From NCBI GenBank assembly GCA_964016985.1, contig OZ024821.1, positions 122,386,035-122,450,034 on the forward strand: DNA of 64,000 bases. Reading direction: 5' to 3'. How positions within the stretch are numbered: position 1 is the first letter of the stretch; each line of letters opens with the position of its first letter. Positions 47,129 through 58,830 of this stretch are shown here, one piece after another. The DNA is from Anodontia alba (taxonomy: Eukaryota; Mollusca; Bivalvia; Lucinida; Lucinidae). A program made the translations under genes and the position numbers. Under the pieces are notes generated by a model. That model did no database searches, had not been told where the DNA came from, and saw only the letters and a program-made list of their open reading frames with translations.

Positions 47129-47168
<40 letters not shown>
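47129..47168. repeat. Poly-T tract
   Basis: About 40 T. A second T tract at 47638-47669 follows a (GTT)n run at about 47613-47637. Confidence 0.95.
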
Positions 47169-47172
<4 letters not shown>

Positions 47173-47634
47173 TTTTGAGCTAAAATGTATTTTTGATTCA
47201 TAATTAAACAATTACCAAATATTAATACATTTGCGTATATTCTGGTCAAAGTTGACTATCAACTTATTTTTGGCACGCGTTACAGAATGGCTTCAAAATT
47301 TTATGACGTCATAATCACGAAATAGCGTCAGTAACGTCACTTAAAATATAATCACATTATGTGGAATCACGAACGCATTTTGTGTTTCAAATTTGAAGAA
47401 TTTACCTGGTATACTCTGCAAAACAACTTTTTAAGTTTAAATCAAACTTGCATTTTGTTACGCGTTACATTGTAAAAAATGACGTACCATAATGATTAGA
47501 TATCCAGTTTAATTTATTTTTTACTTGACGCAGCTAAACTAAAATAGGATAATAATTGGTGATTTTTTTTTCTCTATTTGAGACTTTTTCTCAAATACTC
47601 CCAATCATTTTTTGTTGTTGTTGTTGTTGTTGTT

Positions 47635-47669
<35 letters not shown>

Positions 47670-47884
47670 CGTTGTTGTTTTGTTTTGTTTTGCTGCTAAG
47701 TATATTTACAGAATATGTAGAACAACTGACGTTACGTCTTAGGCGTTGACACCAGTTTAATTCTTTGGTATCGCTGAGTCATCACTCTCGTAGTGAGCAA
47801 TCTTCCTTTTTCGATAAGGCCCTGATACTCATAGCAGGCTCTAGCATAACATATTAATATTAATTGTTAAACGTAAACACTCTA

Positions 47885-48480
47885 TTCTGGTGCAGAAGGA
47901 ATATTGCTGCTCAGAAACGGAAATTTAATCAAGGAAAAGCTGGTCATCCCGTTTGTCGTAAATCCTAGTAGTGAGCTTTCCATTATCGATATAGTGGTAT
48001 AAATCCAAGCATGGGGAAGAGGTTATCGTCTCAGATGTTTCTTTAATTTCAAGTTCTCGTGGGTAGATGAAAACAAGGTACCCTGCAAACGTCGTATTAT
48101 TCAGAGATAATACACCATCTATGTATCTGTTAGCCAAATGAATTGTTTGGCAAGGCATTTTTGCCTGCTTTCATTAGACCCTGTATAAACTCTGTCTCAT
48201 ACGAGAAAAAAACATGTCGGCATGTAATGGAGCACAATTAGTGACCATAGGAATGCCGATTGTTTGTTGAAATATCCGTCCACCAAATTCCACAAAGATG
48301 TTGTCAATTAGATATTCCAGCATCTTTACAACATCTGCTTCAGAGTATTTTTTGTGATGCATCAGAGAGTCTTTGAACAATGTCTGCATAGCCAAAGACA
48401 ACATACTGGAAATGACAATTTAGATTCTTGTGAAATGTGGTATAAAGAGTTAAGAATTCGAAAAAATTAATACTGTTTAC
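47885..48480 (-). pseudogene. PLE-3: diverged Penelope-like reverse transcriptase fragment
   Basis: Reading leftwards: ADVVKMLEYLIDNIFVEFGG, QQTIGIPMVTNCAPL, then after a frameshift near 48170 RYIDGVLSLNN and KLTTRIYDKRDDQ. The catalytic box reads YIDG and the MGTNC box reads MVTNC, so key residues are altered. Divergence from PLE-1 and PLE-2 marks a third family. Confidence 0.7.
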
Positions 48481-48673
48481 AGAATAGAATAACTGTGAGT
48501 GTATATTTAGTAGGAGCTCTTTAGCGTTTTTTAAACCTTAAAACCAAAACAAAGCTCTGTGATCGTACAAGAGTATCTCTGTTACTATCGTCTGACGAGT
48601 TGTCCGTGTTGCTGCAATCCATTTTCATTTGCAACACAATAAGAATCTTGGTGCTTTGGCTGTTCATTATTTG

Positions 48674-48674
<1 letters not shown>

Positions 48675-48708
<34 letters not shown>
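48675..48708. repeat. (TTA)n microsatellite
   Basis: About eleven TTA/ATT repeats. It lies between two copies of a short segment (GCAATCCATTTTCAT near 48616 and 48724; AAGAATxTTGGTGCTTTGGC near 48645 and 48754). Confidence 0.9.
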
Positions 48709-49042
48709 TGCAAAAAGGTAGCCGCAATCCATTTTCATCTAACTTGCAACTTATTAAGAATTTTGGTGCTTTGGCTGTTTAGTTATTTATCTATTTTTAT
48801 TTACTTTTTTTAAAAAAATTGTTTTGCTAAAAGTATGGATTCAAGTTTATATAATCAGCAATTAGAACTCACAGTAAGAAATGGCTGAGGTGCATCACTT
48901 TTTCCACGGCACGATTAGTGTACTTAGGAAACCTGCAAGCTTGGAAGATACTCGATCTAAAGTTGCCGATTTACTCTAAGTAGCGAGACGGAAAAGTCGG
49001 ATCAAACTGTGTATAGACTGAGCAGACGCCGTAAAAGCATCT

Positions 49043-49286
49043 GGGCCCAGTTGTTCAAAGCGTCGTTAGCTTAACGAGCTCGTTAAGGGTCATTTCATTT
49101 ACTGTTTTAGCGGATTCAATGCACAATAATCTGATATTTTTTGCTGAAAAAATGTGAGTAGCTTTTGCATTGCAAAAGCTACTCACATTTTTTCAGCAAA
49201 AAATTTCAGCATATTTGCGTATCACTCGATATAAATTTTAACGAATCGTTAACTAACGACATCGTTAGCTTTGAACAAATGGGCCC
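49043..49286. mobile_element. MITE-C copy 3
   Basis: GGGCCCAGTTGTTCAAAGCG to GAACAAATGGGCCC with the same central hairpin. 244 bp. Confidence 0.85.
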
Positions 49287-49344
49287 TGATTAAGACTCAC
49301 ACAATTTGTCACTTATCAAGCAGTTTTGAGACATATCGACAGCT

Positions 49345-49930
49345 AGTAAAATATACTTGTTTCAAGCCAGTGGCTTCAATAATCGCAATGAAGTTTTAAC
49401 TGTTGGCCGTATCATAAATTACGTTAATCGTTTTCTAGATTTCATCACCGGTCAATCAAAATTAATTTTCAAATCTAATATTAGCTTGGAAACACAGCTG
49501 CTTGTCAGGCTTTCGAAACCCAACTTTTATGGTGACTTTGTCGATGAATAAAGAGAGCATTGCTGGTAATCCTGCTTTTTTTTTCCGAAACAATTCCAAA
49601 CACGTGACAATCGTTACAGTAAGATAGGCTACAAATGTTATGCGGCCAACTGCATCATTGGTTGTTTATTCAATTATCGTTGATAATTTTGCTTCCCGTT
49701 TATACTGCACGATTGAGAGGAGGGTCTCAGACTTAATGGCGCCTCATTCCTCAGTCTGTTTCGGAAGGTTGGCGTCTGATTATTGCTGTCTGTGGTCGGG
49801 GTCATTCAATGGTCTAACGTGTGCTTTCCTCTTACTCTGGCTTCATGTCGCCATTTAGCGCTCTACTTTGTTTCCTCGCTTTGTGATTTTTTCACGGGTG
49901 AGAGGTCCTACGTGGTCCGAACACATATTT
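49345..49930 (+). pseudogene. PLE C-terminal fragment and 3' region
   Basis: The frame at 49357-49551 (FNNRNEVLTVGRIINYVNRF, LSKPNFYGDFVDE) matches the post-palm NxRNKxLTxxLLxQGYR ... EPEFYGDxVY segment of PLEs. KIGYKCYAANCIIGCLF-like remnants follow with frameshifts. Downstream GTGGTCCGAACACATATT resembles the 'GCGAACCGAATTTTT' stretch of PLE 3' regions. Possibly the same family as PLE-3. Confidence 0.5.
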
Positions 49931-52189
49931 TGTAATTGGAGCGGTTATATTCTTCATTTTCGAAGGATCCATTTTTCTCGGCACTATTTTACAGTAGCTT
50001 TTTAAATATGATTTGAAGGCAATTGATCAACATTGCTTTGCCTCCCTAGTAGACGATGGGGAGCTGGGGGCAAAGTATTCCTTTTAGAGAAGACCCTTTT
50101 AAGGAGCGTGTTTTGCAGGAAATCAAACGTGGTCGCAAAAATTGTCCTTCTTGTAAAAGTGGCCAAAAATTCAGTGTTTCCAGTCCTCTTAAAGTGAAAT
50201 GTTTTTGTTTCTATGTGAATGCACTGTACGCTGAAAGTATACTGAAGAGGAGACCTTTTTGATAGACAAGAATTCGATTGCTTCATACAATCTATTCTCA
50301 AAAATTATTACCCTTAAATGGCATAATTTCCTCCCTATAATCGCACTCTGAGAAAGGACTTAAATACGTTTAGGTGTGAGAGTATCCTTTTCCAAGTTAT
50401 GCTTATACTTAAAGGAATTAAACTGATCACTGGATACACTCTTGAGAACAGAGGTATAACTTTTAGGTATGAGTAGGGTCCCTAGCCTGTGTGATTATTC
50501 GCAGGAAACAGCGAGTTTCATGAAAAAGAATGTGCGACCAGTTTCGATAATCCCAGTTCACATAAAGGAAACAAAACGTGTCATGCAGTTCGCTTTAAAT
50601 AAGATCATCGTATTGTGTCGAATACGATGACTATTATGTGATTGTCTGGTGACTGCCAGAAAATTGGATTGTAATTACAGAATTACTGTTATTTCCTACG
50701 GGGAGACGGCTTAAACGTATTTCATGTTGAAACGACATGACAAAAGACAACAAATTAATTCCAATCCACTTTGGTTGCGATAGTTATTCAATTATGATGA
50801 CAACGTGTCAATTAATACTAGTCAAATGACGAAGGTCTTTTCTATAGACAAAATGATAATTATCTATTTCTTGCGGCCTGTACATATAGAACGCTTCCAC
50901 ATCAGACAAATCATATCTGTAATTCCACTCCAACAGTCTAACAATGTGAGGAGAGACCGTTAAATAGATAATCTAAAACATAATGTCCGAGACTGACCCT
51001 ACAACGAATAATGCCCAGTCGATTTAATGGAATTTGATATACGGGGTATTTGCTTTATCTTCTAGGGGGTTTAGGATATCATATTATAAACCCCATCGTG
51101 CACAAACATACCTTCTAACATCTGCGTTTAACGAGGACTCAAATCGGCAGAGCAGCTCAAATACGTCTGAACCCTTGGCATTAGCCGAATGATAAATTGT
51201 CTGGAAAATAAAAACAACTACTTACACAAAAACAACTGTTTATATAGGAAATGGTTTTAGTAGCATGTTTTCCTAGACTGTAACCTCTTGACAGGCAAGA
51301 TCAATGTCGTGTTATGAACGAATGGAACTATCATTATGAAGAAATGTGACCGTCTTTTAAAGAAAATCATTTGAAAAAGTACATAGGATATTAAGAATAA
51401 AAGTACAATTTAGTCTTATTAGCAGATAAACTTTAAACGTGGTTTGAAGGGTTGATTATTAGCTTACCCCGTTCGACCATGGAATCCACAAACTTGCTTA
51501 TGTTTGTGCTTTCTGTTCTGCCATTACAGTAAACCATAAGAGACTATTCAATTTATAAATTACTCAGCAGTGAACAACATTAACCCTAAATATTTGGATA
51601 CCTTAGCATCTTATCATACTGGTCCTAACATTTTAACAAATCTATTTGACTTTCACTGATTAAACTGCTGGATGAGTGGCAAACAGTTTAGACCAAGACG
51701 AGCCCGCGTTCTGCACTGAGACTATCTATTCTGGCGTAGCTCTGTGAATACTTATGGTAAATAAGGATTAATCTAAAATTTAAGCGAGTGAGGACTACAT
51801 GCAGAGGTCAGATGGCGATAGGACAACTAACAAGAAGTGTTGATAAGCAGTGCATATTATATATCTGCGCAAGGTAATGACTGTCGTCTGATACATTATC
51901 TAGCAAGATAAGAAGCAGAAACCAAAACGTAGCGCGGACGGACATACAGATGGTCGACAACTTAAAAACAGTATACCCACAACAAACATAGTTTGAGGGG
52001 GTCTAACAAACTGGAAGACATCTCTTTTGTATAACCTTAATACATATGTGACGCAACATGAGAGAACCCTTATGCAATACGTACAGCAAAGTCCAAGATT
52101 ACCCTAATATCCACGCCGTTTGATCAGTGTCTACTTTGTTCATCAATATACGCTGTAGTAAGAAGGAATGTATGCGTAGAACTAGAGGC
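49931..52189. other. Stretch without recognisable gene
   Basis: No exon recognised. The open frame at 50056-50262 (CPSCKSGQKF) shows no family signature and overlaps a competing minus frame. A MITE-D half (GGCAAACAGTTTAGACC) lies near 51678. Confidence 0.4.
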
Positions 52190-52833
52190 CCAAGTGGGCC
52201 AGAAATTGCTCACCTGGATTAGGCTGATCAAGACATGTTAGATTGTGCCATGGTGGATATCTTGGTTATCAGATCAGATTGCCTTTAGCAATTCAGAATC
52301 TGATGTTGTTTGAAGAGTTTCAAGATTGCTATCATGGTTATCATATTGGATTCTGAAACTGAATGATTCAGCAATTCTGAATCTCCATTTCACCCCGATG
52401 CCTCCCATCAAGTTTCGGCTCAACCTGACGTTTAAAGAATTTCAAGATGGCCGCGCGGCCATCTTAGATAACGGAATGAACGATTTTAGCAATTTTGAAT
52501 TTCTGTGTCACTGTAATGCCTCCAATCAAGTTCAGCTCAATCGGACTTAGGGTTTATGAGGGGATGTCGTTTGAAGAATTTCAAGATGGCTGCTGGCGGC
52601 CAAGTTTGATATCGGAACGGAACGAGTTTAGCAATTTTGAATCTCTCTGTCACTGTGATGCCTCCCATCAAGTTTCAACTCAATCGGACTTAGGGTTTGG
52701 GAGGAGATGTCGTTTGAAGAATTTCAAGATGGCCACAGTGCGACCATCTTGGATATCGGAATGGAACGATTTTAGAAATTTTGAATCTCTCTGTCACTGT
52801 GATGCCATTCATCAAGTTTCAGCTCAATCGGAC

Positions 52834-53465
52834 AATGACGGCCTCTTCGTAAAACTTTAACCAGTGGGTTGGGGCTTGACAATATGTCTTTGGCTTGGCC
52901 CGCCGTGATTCAACTACTGGTTTTCATTTACTCTGGCATACAGTAGAATTAGCCATGAGTACTCGTCTTTGTTTATTATAGTGATTAATTTCATTTTTAT
53001 GTTTTCGCTTTGATGCATTGACTGAGTTGGGAGCCTTTTATGCGAACCAAATTTTTGTGTGTTTCTGTATTAAGAGTAGCATCGGGACCAAGGGTGATTG
53101 GCTAGCTGTAAGTGCTTTAGCCGCCCCTCCCCCCCCCCCGCCCCCCCCCACCCCCCGGTGGTTTGCTCTACCGACAGTTCTAAGGCGGTGGTCCCGTTGT
53201 TAGTCTTACTCTTTGTTGCTTTGTAGTTTATTTTACGAGGCGATTTGTTGTATGTCATTCCATGTGTCATTTTGTTCTTGTGTTTTTCAGTCCTGTTAGT
53301 ATTGCGATTACCTCGCTTGGGGAAGAGAGAGCTAATCTTAGTGCTTTTCGTACGTTTGTTCGGTTTGTGCTTGTTTAGATTTGTCGGTTTCCTCTTCCTC
53401 TTGGGGTCTGGGAATGGCTGCGGTTTGTGATTGTGACACCCCCTGGACTTTTCTCTTACCTTTTT
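52834..53465 (+). mobile_element. PLE-1 3' fragment
   Basis: Begins AATGACGGCCTCTTCGTAAA (just past the end of the coding frame), runs through the whole 3' untranslated region with a C-rich expansion at about 53127-53156, and ends CTCTTACCTTTTT. Flanks CAATCGGAC and TTAGGGTTTAG are contiguous in neighbouring 145-bp units, so both borders are defined. Confidence 0.85.
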
Positions 53466-54156
53466 TTAGGGTTTAGAAGGAGATGTCGTTTGAAGAATTA
53501 CAAAATGGCCGCCCTGACTGGCGGCCATCTTGAGTATCGGAACGGAAAGATTTTAGCAATTTTGAATCTCTGTGTCATTGTGATGCCTCCCATCAAGTAT
53601 CAGCTCAATCGGATTTAGGATTTAAGAGAAGATGTCGTCTGAAGAATTTCAAGATGGCTGCCGTACGGCCATCTTGGATATCGGAATGGAACGATTTTAG
53701 CAATTTTGAATCTCTCTGTCACTGTGATGCCTCCCATTAAGTTTCAGCTCAATCAGACTTATAGGAGGAGATGTCGTTTGAAGAATTTCAAGATGGCGGC
53801 CATCTTGGATATCGGAACCGAACAATTTTTGCAATTTTTTATCTGTGTCACTGTGATGCCTCCCATCAAGTTTCAGCTCAATCGGACCTAGGGTTTAGGA
53901 GATGTCGTTTGAAAAAATTTCAAGATGGCCGCGGCCATCTTGGATATCGGAACAGAATGATTTTAACAATTTTGAATCTCTGTGTCACTGTGATGCCTCC
54001 CATCAAGTTTCAGCTCAACCGGACTTAGGGTTTGGGAGGAGATGTCGTTTGAAAATTTCATTGCGGCCGTCTTGGATATCGGAACGATTTTAGCAATTCT
54101 GAATTTCCATGCAGCCACAATGCCTCCTACTAAGTTTCAGCTCAATCCAACTGATG

Positions 54157-55988
54157 TCCAAACTGCTAGCTTCCTGCCTTGCTGCTGTTAAAACCATTGG
54201 ATTAGATACTATGATACTGTTTACGAAAATGACGGAATTAACTCTTTTTGGTCAATTAAAAATTCTAATGATGTTCTAAATAAATTAAATTCTAAAAACT
54301 TTCAGGCTTCTAAATTGTCTACATATGATTTTTCTACACTGTATACTACGTTACCTCATCATCTTATAAAAGATAAACCTATTTATTTAATTAACCGAAC
54401 GTTTATTCGGGAGAATACCCAATATTTGGCCTGCAACGAAGAATGTGCTTTTTTCACTTCTGATGTATATAATAATCACAATTTATGGTCGTGTCAAAAA
54501 GTCTGTGATGCCCTTGTTTATCTTTTGGATAATGTTTTTTATTAGATTTGGAACAAAACTTTATAGGCAAACTATTGGTATTCCGATGGGAACTACTTGT
54601 GCTCCTCTTGTTACAGATTTGTTTCGTTTTTGTTATGAGAGAGATTTCATGAAGTCTCTCTCACGTGAAAATCAGGCTGGCATTATTGAGGCTTTCAATT
54701 CAACTTCAAGATACCTTGATAATTTATTAAATATTGACAATATTTACTTTGACCAAATGGTGGACCGGATATACCCTACAGAACTCCAATTAAATAGAGC
54801 AAATTCTTCCGATACCGAGGCACCTTTTTTGGATTTGAATCTATGTATTTCTGATGGTACGGTTTCCACCAAAATTTATGATAAACGGGACGATTTTGAC
54901 TTTGATATAGTCAATTTTCTTTTCCTGGATGGTGATGGCCCCCGGCGTACCTCATATGGGGTATACATATCTCAACATATTAGGTTCACCAGAGCTTCTT
55001 CAAATCTTAATGACTTTAGCTACCGCAATAAAGCCCTTACTGCCAAACTTCTTAGGTAGGGCTATCGTTATTTTAAACTTCGTAAGGCGTTTTCGAAATT
55101 TTATCGCAGACACAGTGTCTTGTTAGAAAAAATATAGCGTCAGTCTGAAAACACTTCTGCAACAAGGTATATCGGAACCCGAATTTTACGGTGACTTAGT
55201 GTACAGATTTAGAAAAATTGTAGGTAAATCTAGCTTTTCGGAGCAATTCAGAAAACTTATAAACCGTTATAAAAGAATTGGCTATAGCCTGGATATTATA
55301 CGGCATACTGCATGCCTAGTTGTCAACCCAATCATTGTTGATGGCTATGCTTCACTCTTTAATTGCACGACGGGCCTCAGACCCAATGACGGCCTCTTCG
55401 TAAAACTTTAACCAGTGGGTTGGGGCTTGACGATATGTCTTTGGTTTGGCCCGCCGTGGTTCAACTATTGGTTTTCATTTACTCTGGCATACAGTAGAAT
55501 TAGCCATGAGTACTCTTCTTTGTTTATTATAGAAATTAATTTCATTTTTATGTTTTCGCTTTGATGCATTGACTGAGTTGGGAGCCTTTATGCGAACCGA
55601 ATTTTTATGTGTTTCTGTATTAAGAGTAGCATCGGGACCCAGGGTGAAGTTAGCTAGCTGGAAAAGTGCTTTATACCCCGCGGTGGTTTACTCTACTGAC
55701 CGCTCTAAGGCGGTGGTCTCGGTTTTAGTCTTATTCCTTGTTGATTTGTGGTTTATTCGAGGCGATTTGTTGTATGTCTTTCCATGTGTCATTTTGTTCT
55801 TGTGTTTTTCAGTCCTTTTAGAATTGCGATTACCTCGCTTGGGGAAGAAAGAGCTAATCTTAGTGCTTTTCGTGCGTTTGTTCGATTTGTGCTTGTTTGG
55901 ACTTGTCGGTTTCCTCTTCCTCTTGGTGTCTGGCAAGGGCTGCGGTTTGTGATTATGGCACTCCCTGGACTTTTCTCTTACCTTTTTT
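54157..55988 (+). pseudogene. PLE-1 copy F: best-bounded 5'-truncated element
   Basis: Insertion into the 145-bp repeat is exact: left flank CAATCCAACTGATG, right flank ATGGTTCTGGAGGAG, with ATG present on both sides; an uninterrupted paralogue is at 42570-42600. The coding part reads LSTYDFSTLYTTLPHHLIKD, a frameshift near 54535, FGTKLYRQTIGIPMGTTCAP, YLDNLLNIDN (altered catalytic box), YDKRDDFDFDIVNFLF, a TAG at 55057, a frameshift near 55120 and the C-terminus to TGLRPNDGLFVKL. The 3' region follows to CTTACCTTTTTT. Confidence 0.85.
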
Positions 55989-56104
55989 ATGGTTCTGGAG
56001 GAGATGACGAAAATGTGAAAAGCTAACGACGGACGGACGACGGATGACGGACAACAGGCCAAACTGACCTGAAGCAAAAGCTCCAGGTGAGCTAACAAAG
56101 TTAA

Positions 56105-56405
56105 CCTTCTTAGGAAAAAAATGAGGTTCAAGAAGTGTCGAAATTACGGATCATAACCTACAGAGAAAAACTGCGAACGAACAGAAGCAACCACAGCCAG
56201 ACTGTGTAATTAATCAACTGTGTTACTGGCCAGCTCCTTCTTCCCCAAACAAGGTGATCACAAAGATAAATAAGACAAAACAAAAACAAGAACAATGCAT
56301 CAAACAATCAGAAACAAAAATAACTCACTAGCCAGGGACAGTGATACAATGAACAAACAATATCAGAACCACTGTCTAGGAACGATCAGCGTTTTAACCC
56401 CCTAT
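56105..56405 (-). mobile_element. Diverged PLE 3' untranslated fragment
   Basis: Contains CCAGCTCCTTCTTCCCCAAA, ACAAGGTGATCACAA and GTCTAGGAACGATCAGCG, diverged versions of PLE-1 3' landmarks in the same order. A further piece of this type is at 58400-58480 and 58900-59110. Confidence 0.45.
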
Positions 56406-58240
56406 TATGCCTAGCGTCCCACAAAATGAACACAAGGCAGTTTGAAGGACAGCTATATCCACCGCTGCAAAATGACAATGGAGCGGCCACAAAATTCAAG
56501 GCTCAAACTGGGCCGTCAATTGTGACCTTTTTCATTGTTGAGTTATATGTTCTGCACATCATCTCACTAAGGCAAACATTTGACCCAAATTTAATAAATA
56601 TCTTTCAAAGGGTTCAGGAGATATGGAGTGAACATGAAATTCAAGGCTCAAACTCGTGACTTTTAACTGTGACCTTGAGCTTGAGTCGGCATGTTTGAGT
56701 TATGAGTTCTGCACATCGCCTCACTAAGGCAAATATTTGACCAAAGTTTTATGAAAATCCTTCAAAGAGTTCAGGAGATATGGAGCGAACAAGAAAGAGA
56801 CGGATGACCTTCAATTGTAACCTTGACCTTGAGTCTGCATCGTTGAGGTATAGGTTCTACACATCATCTCACTGAGGCAAACATTTGAAATTCAAGGCAG
56901 TCTGAATGGCAATGAAGTGGCCTCAAAATTCAAGGCTCAAACTGGTGACCTTCAATTGTGACCTTGATATTGAGTCATTATAGCTGCGTTATGGGTTCTG
57001 CACATCATCTCACTGAGGCAAACATTTGACCAATGTTTAAAGAAAATCCTTCCAGGGGTAAAGGAGATATTGAGCCGACACCAAATTCAAGGTTCAAACA
57101 CGTGACCTCCAACTGTTACATTGACCTTAAGTCCGCAGGGCTGAGTTATGGGCTCTGCAAATTGTCTCACTGAGGTGAACATTTGACCAAAGTTTAGAGA
57201 AAATCCTCCCAGGGGTAAAGGAGATATAGAGCGGACACAAAATTCAAGGCTCAAACCCGTGACCTTGAACTGTGACCTTGTGAGTCTGCATGGTTGAGCT
57301 ATGGGTTCTGCAAATCATTTCACCGAGGCAAACATTTGACCAAAATTAAAAGAAAATCCTTCCAGGGGTAAAGGAGATATCGAGTGGACACTAAATTCAG
57401 GGATCAAACTCGTGACCTTGAACTGTGACCTTGTGAATCTGCATGGTTGAGCTATGGGTTCTGCAAATCATTTCACCGAGGCAAACATTTGACCAAAATT
57501 AAAAGAAAATCCTTCCAGGGGTAAAGGAGATATTGAGTGGACACTAAATCTAGGGATCAAACTCGTGATCTTGAACTGTGACCTTGTCCTTGAGTCCCCA
57601 TTGCTGAGTTATGGATTCTGCACATCGTCCCACAGGTGAACATTTGACCAAAGTTTAGAGAAAATCCTCCCAGGGGTAATGGAGATACAGAGCGGACACG
57701 AAATTCAAGGCTCAAACCCATGACCTTGAACTGTGACCTAGACCTTGAGTCGGCATGGTTGAGTTATTGATTCTGCACATCGTCTCACTAAGGTAAACAT
57801 TTGACCAAAGTTTAAAGAAATTCCTTCCACTGGTATAGGAGATACAGAGTGGATACGAAATTCAAGGCTCAAACCTGTGACCTTGAACTGTGACCTTGAC
57901 CTTGTGTCCGCATGGTTGAGTTATGAGTTCTGCACATCGTCTCACTGAGGCAAACATATGACCAAATTTTAAAGAAAATCCTTCCAGGGGTATAGGAGAT
58001 ATGGAGCGAACACGAAATTCAAGGCTCAAACCAATGACCTTGACCTTGACCTTGAGTTGGCATGGTTGACTTATGGGTTCTGCACATCGACTCACTGTCG
58101 AACATTTGACCAAAGTTTAATGAAAATCTTTCAAAGGGTTCAGGAGATATGGAGCGGACAAGAAAGTGTTACGGAAGGACGGACGGACAGACGAAGGCCA
58201 TTTCTATAATCTCCCGTCCGCTTCGCGGCGGGGTATTAAT
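56405..58240. repeat. ~153-bp tandem array, about eleven units, pearl/Helentron-like tail
   Basis: Units repeat GTTATGGGTTCTGCACATC at about 153-bp intervals, plus GAGGCAAACATTTGACCAAA, CCTTCCAGGGGTAAAGGAGA and GTGACCTTGAACTGTGACCT. The array ends GGACGGACGGACAGACG, then CCGCTTCGCGGCGGGG, a short GC hairpin. Tandem cores, tetranucleotide run and terminal hairpin fit bivalve pearl/Helentron-associated elements; no Rep/helicase gene is here. Confidence 0.8.
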
Positions 58241-58504
58241 AAGCAAACAGTGTTCTGCGGTGTCTGATCAAGGTCTACAATGTTTGCATTTTGAACAAGA
58301 ATTGCTATAAAACATGGTAACAATTAAAACTAACCAGACACTCCTTATATTGAAAGGAACCGGCTTTAAAGAGTTAATATAGAAGAGTCGACTTGGTATA
58401 AACGTTCATAGTAATATAATGAACGAACAATATCAAATTCACAGCCTTAGAACGACCAGCAATTTAAAAAACAAAGGGGTTTGAAAAGTTGTACATGATC
58501 CTGA

Positions 58505-58830
58505 TCTTCATTATCGACAAGGCTCGAACATGTTTTGGACCATGGAAACTTGTTCTAGATTGGGTAGTTAGAGCCACTGTCGGGTAATTATATCTCCAGG
58601 TCAGGAGGCAATTGGAGATGATTTAGAGATATCTTTTCCATCTCCTGTACAAATGACCTTAAGTTTCGACGACGCGATTCTAACGAGTGCACAAAACATA
58701 CATTTAAATGCTAAAACAAGACTTCCCTAAATTATCTCTACATTACTTGTTAAGCTGTCAGAAGAATTTCCTGTGGATTCAAAATCGAGTTCGAATTAGC
58801 CATGGTAAACAAGCCATGATTTGTGTAGAG
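58505..58830. mobile_element. Degraded mariner/pogo-type MITE
   Basis: Parallels the element at 32508: GGCTCGAACATGTTTTGGACC, GGAAACTTGTTCTAGA, the MITE-B-like GCGATTCTAACGAGTGC core and GAATTTCCTGTGGATTCAAA near the right end. A MITE-D half precedes it at 58247-58290. Confidence 0.5.

Larger units (their letters stand above)
52190..56100. repeat. Second 145-bp tandem array with two PLE-1 insertions
   Basis: Starts GGCCCAAGTGGGCC...GCTCACCTGGATTAGG and ends CTCCAGGTGAGCTAAC, as in the array at 38055. About ten units with GTCGTTTGAAGAATTTCAAG and TGATGCCTCCCATCAAGTTT. GACGGACGGACGACGG precedes the end. PLE-1 copies occupy 52834-53465 and 54157-55988. Confidence 0.8.

Noticed and set aside
50056..50262. 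Frame with CPSCKSGQKF, possibly a zinc motif
   Set aside because: Only one CxxC, competing minus-strand frame over the same bases, no splice or family support.
53127..53156. C-rich tract as a possible G-quadruplex control site
   Set aside because: It is an expanded C run at a fixed place of the PLE-1 3' region (also near 39287), best explained by slippage.
56405..58240. Possible CRISPR-like array
   Set aside because: Unit ~153 bp with diverged repeats and no spacer structure; eukaryotic tandem-core element.
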